Shown: in pieces, positions 7,369-9,868 of the stretch
How positions within the stretch are numbered: the stretch's first letter is position 1
Layout: each line of letters starts with the position of its first letter
NCBI GenBank assembly: GCA_958438185.1
Contig: CAUBQU010000030.1
Span: forward strand, 1 to 9,868
Length of the DNA: 9,868 bases
Direction: 5' to 3'
Origin: an uncultured Oscillospiraceae bacterium
GTDB lineage: Bacteria > Bacillota > Clostridia > Oscillospirales > Oscillospiraceae
The notes under the pieces: generated by a model
The model's input: the letters and a program-made list of their open reading frames with translations, nothing else
The model's database searches: none
What the model was told of the DNA's origin: nothing
Position numbers and translations under genes: made by a program

Positions 7369-8067
7369 ATGAACGCACAGGAAATCATTGAATACATCCG
7401 CACATCGGAGAAAAAGACCCCCGTCCGGGTATTCTTGCAGGAGACCCAGCCGGTCGAATTCCCGAACGCCCAGGTGTTTGCCGCCGGGTCCGGGACGAAG
7501 ATCGTCTTCGGCGACTGGAAGGACATCGGCCCGGTGCTGGAAGCCCACGCGGGCGAGATCGCCCAGCTGGTCATTGAAAACGACTGCCGCAACTCCGCCA
7601 TCCCCATGCTGGACCTCAAGCCCATCAACGCCCGCATCGAACCGGGCGCGATCATCCGGGAAAATGTCGAGATCGGCGATAATGCCGTCATCATGATGGG
7701 CGCGATCATCAACATCGGCGCGATCATCGGCGCAGGCACGATGATCGACATGGGCGCCGTCCTGGGCGGGCGCGCGACCGTCGGCAAAAACTGCCACGTC
7801 GGCGCGGGCGCGGTCCTGGCAGGCGTCGTCGAACCGGCCAGCGCGACGCCGGTCATCATTGAGGACGATGTGCTCATCGGAGCCAACGCCGTCGTGATCG
7901 AAGGGGTCCATGTCGGCAAGGGCGCTGTCATCGCCGCCGGGGCCGTCGTGGTAAACGACGTTGAACCGGGCGCCGTGATGGCAGGCGTCCCCGCCCGGAA
8001 GATCAAAACGAAGGACGAGAAGACCGCCGGGAAGACCGCGCTGGTCGACGCCCTGCGGGCCCTGTAA
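7369..8067 (+). CDS. dapH: 2,3,4,5-tetrahydropyridine-2,6-dicarboxylate N-acetyltransferase
   Basis: DapH transfers acetyl from acetyl-CoA to tetrahydrodipicolinate, opening the acetylase branch of DAP synthesis; an aminotransferase and a deacetylase follow. The 232-residue product has the DapH N-terminal helical domain (about 1-85), with [11 protein letters not shown] (74-84) leading into a left-handed beta-helix of hexapeptide repeats (about 88-205). Hallmark blocks include [41 protein letters not shown] and [15 protein letters not shown]. These closely follow Bacillus DapH as I remember it and differ from the succinyl enzyme DapD. AAAGGGG (7353-7359) is 9 nt before the ATG; an ATG at 7362 is out of frame. 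The gene is divergent from the deacetylase and is not preceded by a lysine riboswitch. A minus-strand promoter faces its 3' end. Confidence 0.97.
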   Translation: MNAQEIIEYIRTSEKKTPVRVFLQETQPVEFPNAQVFAAGSGTKIVFGDWKDIGPVLEAHAGEIAQLVIENDCRNSAIPMLDLKPINARIEPGAIIRENVEIGDNAVIMMGAIINIGAIIGAGTMIDMGAVLGGRATVGKNCHVGAGAVLAGVVEPASATPVIIEDDVLIGANAVVIEGVHVGKGAVIAAGAVVVNDVEPGAVMAGVPARKIKTKDEKTAGKTALVDALRAL

Positions 8068-8098
8068 CGCCCCCGTGCCGCCGGTCCGGTTTGCCCAT

Positions 8099-8127
8099 AT
8101 CATAGAAAGAAACCGCGCCCTTGTCAA
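8099..8127 (-). promoter_or_regulatory. Near-consensus antisense promoter at the 3' end of dapH
   Basis: On the minus strand a perfect -35 TTGACA (8122-8127), a 17-bp spacer and the -10 TATGAT (8099-8104) match 11 of 12 consensus bases. Transcription would start near 8092, about 25 nt beyond the dapH stop, and run antisense through all of dapH. The next co-directional gene is the deacetylase, about 890 nt away. Confidence 0.7.
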
Positions 8128-8146
8128 GCGGCGGCAGGCAATTGGC

Positions 8147-8161
8147 GTCAAAACTATTGAC
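8147..8161. repeat. Short inverted repeat upstream of the antisense promoter
   Basis: GTCAA-N5-TTGAC is a perfect 5-bp-arm dyad centred at 8154, about 62 bp upstream of the predicted antisense start. It could be an activator or repressor half-site pair, or chance. No plus-strand -10 follows the TTGACA it contains. Confidence 0.35.
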
Positions 8162-8221
8162 AGCCCCTACCCGCAAACAATGCGCGCGGCGCGAACTCTG
8201 CGAGGCTTTGGGGACAATCAT

Positions 8222-8256
8222 AAAGAGCGCACCAGTCACCTGGTGTGCTCTTTTTT
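8222..8256 (+). terminator. Intrinsic terminator downstream of dapH
   Basis: AAAGAGCGCACCAG (8222-8235) pairs with CTGGTGTGCTCTTT (8240-8253) over 14 bp, one of them a G.U pair, around a TCAC loop, and runs into TTTTTT (8251-8256). It lies about 155 nt after the dapH stop. The stretch 8068-8221 between them contains no credible gene. Confidence 0.92.
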
Positions 8257-8330
8257 GTATCCGTGCAAATCATGTCCGCCCCGGAAACAGCAATGCAGCA
8301 GGGAAAACGCTGCCTTCTTTCTTGCCGGTC

Positions 8331-8361
8331 TTGACAGTATAGTAAATATATGGTTTATAAT
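8331..8361 (+). promoter_or_regulatory. Promoter with a 19-bp spacer upstream of the TRZ/ATZ amidohydrolase and merR
   Basis: Both boxes are perfect: TTGACA at 8331-8336 and TATAAT at 8356-8361. The spacer is 19 bp rather than 17. MerR-family regulators act on such over-long promoters by twisting DNA, and a MerR gene starts at 9798. A 17-bp-spaced alternative (TTTATA, 8354-8359) is a poorer -10. The start predicted near 8368 lies after the ATG at 8350, so that ATG cannot begin the protein made from this promoter. Confidence 0.75.
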
Positions 8362-8372
8362 ATTACCATACT
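8336..8372. repeat. Operator-like dyad across the amidohydrolase promoter
   Basis: AGTATAGTAA (8336-8345) and TTACCATACT (8363-8372) are inverted copies matching at 9 of 10 positions, centred at 8354. A third related sequence, TATATGGT (8347-8354), lies between them and forms TATGGT-N10-ACCATA with the right arm. The set spans the spacer, the -10 box and the start site. The region is AT-rich, so some symmetry may be chance. Confidence 0.5.
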
Positions 8373-8400
8373 ATCACTTTGCAGAAAGCGAGGAAGCATG

Positions 8401-9795
8401 ATGGCAAAGACACTGCTCCGAAACGCCCGGGCCATTGTCAGCTGCGACGAACGCGACCGGGTCTATGAACACTGCGATCTTCTGATCGAAGGCCAAAAAA
8501 TCCTTGAAATTGCCCCGCATATCTCCTGCGAAAGTGCCCAGGTCATCGACGCCACCGGGAAGCTGATCTACCCGGGCCTTGTCAATACGCACCACCACTT
8601 TTTTCAGACCTTTATCCGCAACCTGACCACCATTGACTACCCGAATATGACCGTCCTGGAATGGCTGGACGTCTTTTTCCAGGCGGTCCGCTATGTCGAC
8701 AGTGATGTCATGTACTATTCCGCCCTGACGGCCATGGCGGACCTGGTCAAGCACGGCTGCACCACCGCCTTTGATCACCAATACTGCTTCAATGCCCGCA
8801 CCGGCAAGGCGTCGATCGACCGGCAGATGGAGGCGGCGCAGCAGATCGGCATCCGCTATCATGCCGGACGCGCAACAAACACCCGTCCCATGTCCGATGG
8901 CAGCCCCATTCCTGACGATATCCGTGAGGACACCGAGACCTTTATCTCCCACACCCGCGCGCTCATCGAAAAATACCATGACGCAAGCCCCTTCTCCATG
9001 CGGCAGATCGTCATTGCCCCCTGCCAGCCCATGAACTGCGCCGCAGACTGCTTCACAGCCTCCGTCGCCCTGGCTAAGGAGACCGGCTGCCGCCTGCACA
9101 CCCATCTGGGGGAGGGTGAAAACGAATTTATGCAGGCCCGCTATGGGATGCGCACCCTGGAATGGTGCCGCCGCCTGGGTTTTTTGGGCGAAAACGTCTG
9201 GTTCGCCCACTGCTGGGAGCTAACGTCGGAGGAATACAAAATGATCGGCGACTATGGCGCGGGCGTCTCCCACTGCCCCGCACCGGCTATCCTCAGCGGC
9301 TTCCCGATCCTGCCCATGAAGCAGATGCTGCGTGACGGGGTCTGCCTCAGCTTGGGCTGCGATGGCTCAGCCACCAACGACTCGTCTAACCTGCTCGACT
9401 CCATCCGTACCGCCTATTACATGCAGTGCTACTTCGGCAAGGAGCGAGGCGGCGCGGTCACGGCGTATGATATTCTAAAGATCGCCACGGCAGGCGGCGC
9501 CAAAACCCTGGGCCGCAGCGACCTGGGGTCCCTGGCCCCCGGCAAGGCAGCGGACCTGTTTCTGATCGACGGGACGACACTGGAGCTCGTCGGCGCGACC
9601 CACGACCCGAAAAATCTCATTGGTCGCGTCGGCCTGACCGGCAATGTCGCCATGACGATGATCGGCGGCAAGGTCGTCTTCGACGGCGTCAAGCTCACCG
9701 GCATCGACGAACGCCGCCTGGCCATCGAGGCAGACAGAGCCCACGAAAAAGCCCTGCGTTCCCAATGCCCAGCCTTTCAGAAAGCCGGTGATTAA
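8401..9795 (+). CDS. TRZ/ATZ family amidohydrolase, 8-oxoguanine deaminase-like
   Basis: The 464-residue product (start at 8401) is a complete metal-dependent amidohydrolase of the chlorohydrolase/deaminase group. An N-terminal beta-sandwich leads to PGLVNTHHHFFQTF with the H64-x-H66 metal pair, then GCTTAFDH (119-126), IAPCQP (205-210), LHTHLGE with H235 and E238, FAHCWE with H270, SHCPAP (290-295) and CDGSATND with D321. The closing segment APGKAADLFLIDG returns to the beta-sandwich. The pattern NTHHHF-x-QT, APC, HTHL and THDP resembles 8-oxoguanine deaminases more than cytosine or SAH deaminases. The exact substrate, probably an aminated purine or triazine-like heterocycle, is unproven. 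GAGG (8390-8393) is 7 nt before ATG 8401 and 4 nt before the adjacent in-frame ATG 8398; I prefer 8401. The longer frame from 8350 begins inside the promoter. The merR start is 2 nt downstream. Confidence 0.88.
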   Translation: MAKTLLRNARAIVSCDERDRVYEHCDLLIEGQKILEIAPHISCESAQVIDATGKLIYPGLVNTHHHFFQTFIRNLTTIDYPNMTVLEWLDVFFQAVRYVDSDVMYYSALTAMADLVKHGCTTAFDHQYCFNARTGKASIDRQMEAAQQIGIRYHAGRATNTRPMSDGSPIPDDIREDTETFISHTRALIEKYHDASPFSMRQIVIAPCQPMNCAADCFTASVALAKETGCRLHTHLGEGENEFMQARYGMRTLEWCRRLGFLGENVWFAHCWELTSEEYKMIGDYGAGVSHCPAPAILSGFPILPMKQMLRDGVCLSLGCDGSATNDSSNLLDSIRTAYYMQCYFGKERGGAVTAYDILKIATAGGAKTLGRSDLGSLAPGKAADLFLIDGTTLELVGATHDPKNLIGRVGLTGNVAMTMIGGKVVFDGVKLTGIDERRLAIEADRAHEKALRSQCPAFQKAGD

Positions 9796-9797
9796 AC

Positions 9798-9868
9798 ATG
9801 CGGGAGTATCTAAATGTCGGCCAGATGAGCGCGCTGTTCCATCTCAATAAGCAGACGCTGCAATACTA
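9798..9868 (+). CDS. MerR family transcriptional regulator, N-terminal fragment cut by the window end
   Basis: Only the first 23 codons plus two bases are present. They read MREYLNVGQMSALFHLNKQT then LQY, with the next bases TA fitting a second Tyr. This is the start of a MerR winged helix-turn-helix, the usual pattern being a hydrophobic-x-[IV]-G-[EQ]-[MLV]-[SA] helix followed by TLxYY. The ATG is 2 nt after the amidohydrolase stop, with only a weak GGTG upstream, which suggests translational coupling. The effector domain is outside the window. Its likely target is the 19-bp-spacer promoter at 8331-8361 (inference). Confidence 0.85.
   Translation, partial: MREYLNVGQMSALFHLNKQTLQY

Noticed and set aside
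7329..8151. Long minus-strand ORFs (225 and 269 codons) antisense to dapH
   Set aside because: They are shadow frames of the repetitive GC-rich hexapeptide coding sequence: low-complexity Thr/Ala or Asp/Gly proteins with no ribosome site. The antisense promoter alone does not make them genes.
8295..8320. GCAGC/GCTGC hairpin followed by a pyrimidine-rich stretch, considered as a second terminator
   Set aside because: The stem is only 5 bp with a 9-nt loop and the following tract is interrupted by C, so it is too weak beside the strong terminator 40 nt upstream.
8075..8401. 108-codon plus-strand ORF between dapH and the amidohydrolase
   Set aside because: It crosses the strong terminator at 8222-8256 and the 8331-8361 promoter, and has no ribosome site or family resemblance.
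1..9868. CRISPR arrays, tRNA/rRNA genes, insertion sequences, phage or defence genes
   Set aside because: No regularly spaced repeats, transposase-like proteins, tRNA-like cloverleaf sequences or other mobile hallmarks were seen; all sizeable real frames are housekeeping or metabolic genes.

Overview
The window reads as chromosomal DNA from a GC-rich, Gram-positive-type bacterium (Bacillota, Clostridia or Negativicutes grade). The signs are AGGAGG-type ribosome sites, AT-rich sigma-A promoters, U-tract terminators, a lysine (L-box) riboswitch in front of dapA, and the acetyl branch of diaminopimelate (DAP) synthesis through DapH as in Bacillus. Genus cannot be read from the sequence. There is no phage, IS, CRISPR or tRNA/rRNA signal; this is mostly housekeeping DNA, and the interest lies in its regulatory layout.

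Left to right: (1) 1-279 is the 3' end of a plus-strand adenylate-forming enzyme that ends in a bidirectional terminator (290-327). (2) 343-3868, minus strand, is a uvrA-radC repair operon with its own promoter at 3931-3959. (3) 4084-5699, minus strand, is a dapA-dapB operon (4-bp overlap). It is preceded by a promoter (6004-6032), a complete lysine riboswitch (5828-5996) and a riboswitch-type terminator (5730-5765), and it ends in a G.U-rich terminator (4007-4060). A 17-bp inverted repeat (6026-6070) covers the -35 box of the riboswitch promoter. (4) 6107-7204, minus strand, is an M20-family amidohydrolase, probably N-acetyl-DAP deacetylase. Divergent from it on the plus strand is dapH (7369-8067), with a promoter and a leader hairpin. 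(5) 8068-8400 has no gene. It holds the dapH-side terminator (8222-8256), a near-consensus minus-strand promoter firing antisense into dapH (8099-8127), and a plus-strand promoter with a 19-bp spacer and dyad repeats (8331-8372). (6) 8401-9795 is a TRZ/ATZ-family amidohydrolase (8-oxoguanine deaminase-like), followed 2 nt later by the start of a MerR-family regulator that runs off the window.

How they work together: DapA, DapB, DapH and the deacetylase supply four steps from aspartate semialdehyde towards LL-DAP (peptidoglycan and lysine). The aminotransferase and epimerase are not in the window. Only dapA-dapB sits under the visible riboswitch; dapH and the deacetylase are divergent and may be coupled through the antisense promoter. 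UvrA is the damage sensor of nucleotide excision repair, with RadC translated behind it. The last two genes look like a catabolic or scavenging enzyme with its MerR regulator, whose promoter has the over-long spacer typical of MerR targets.
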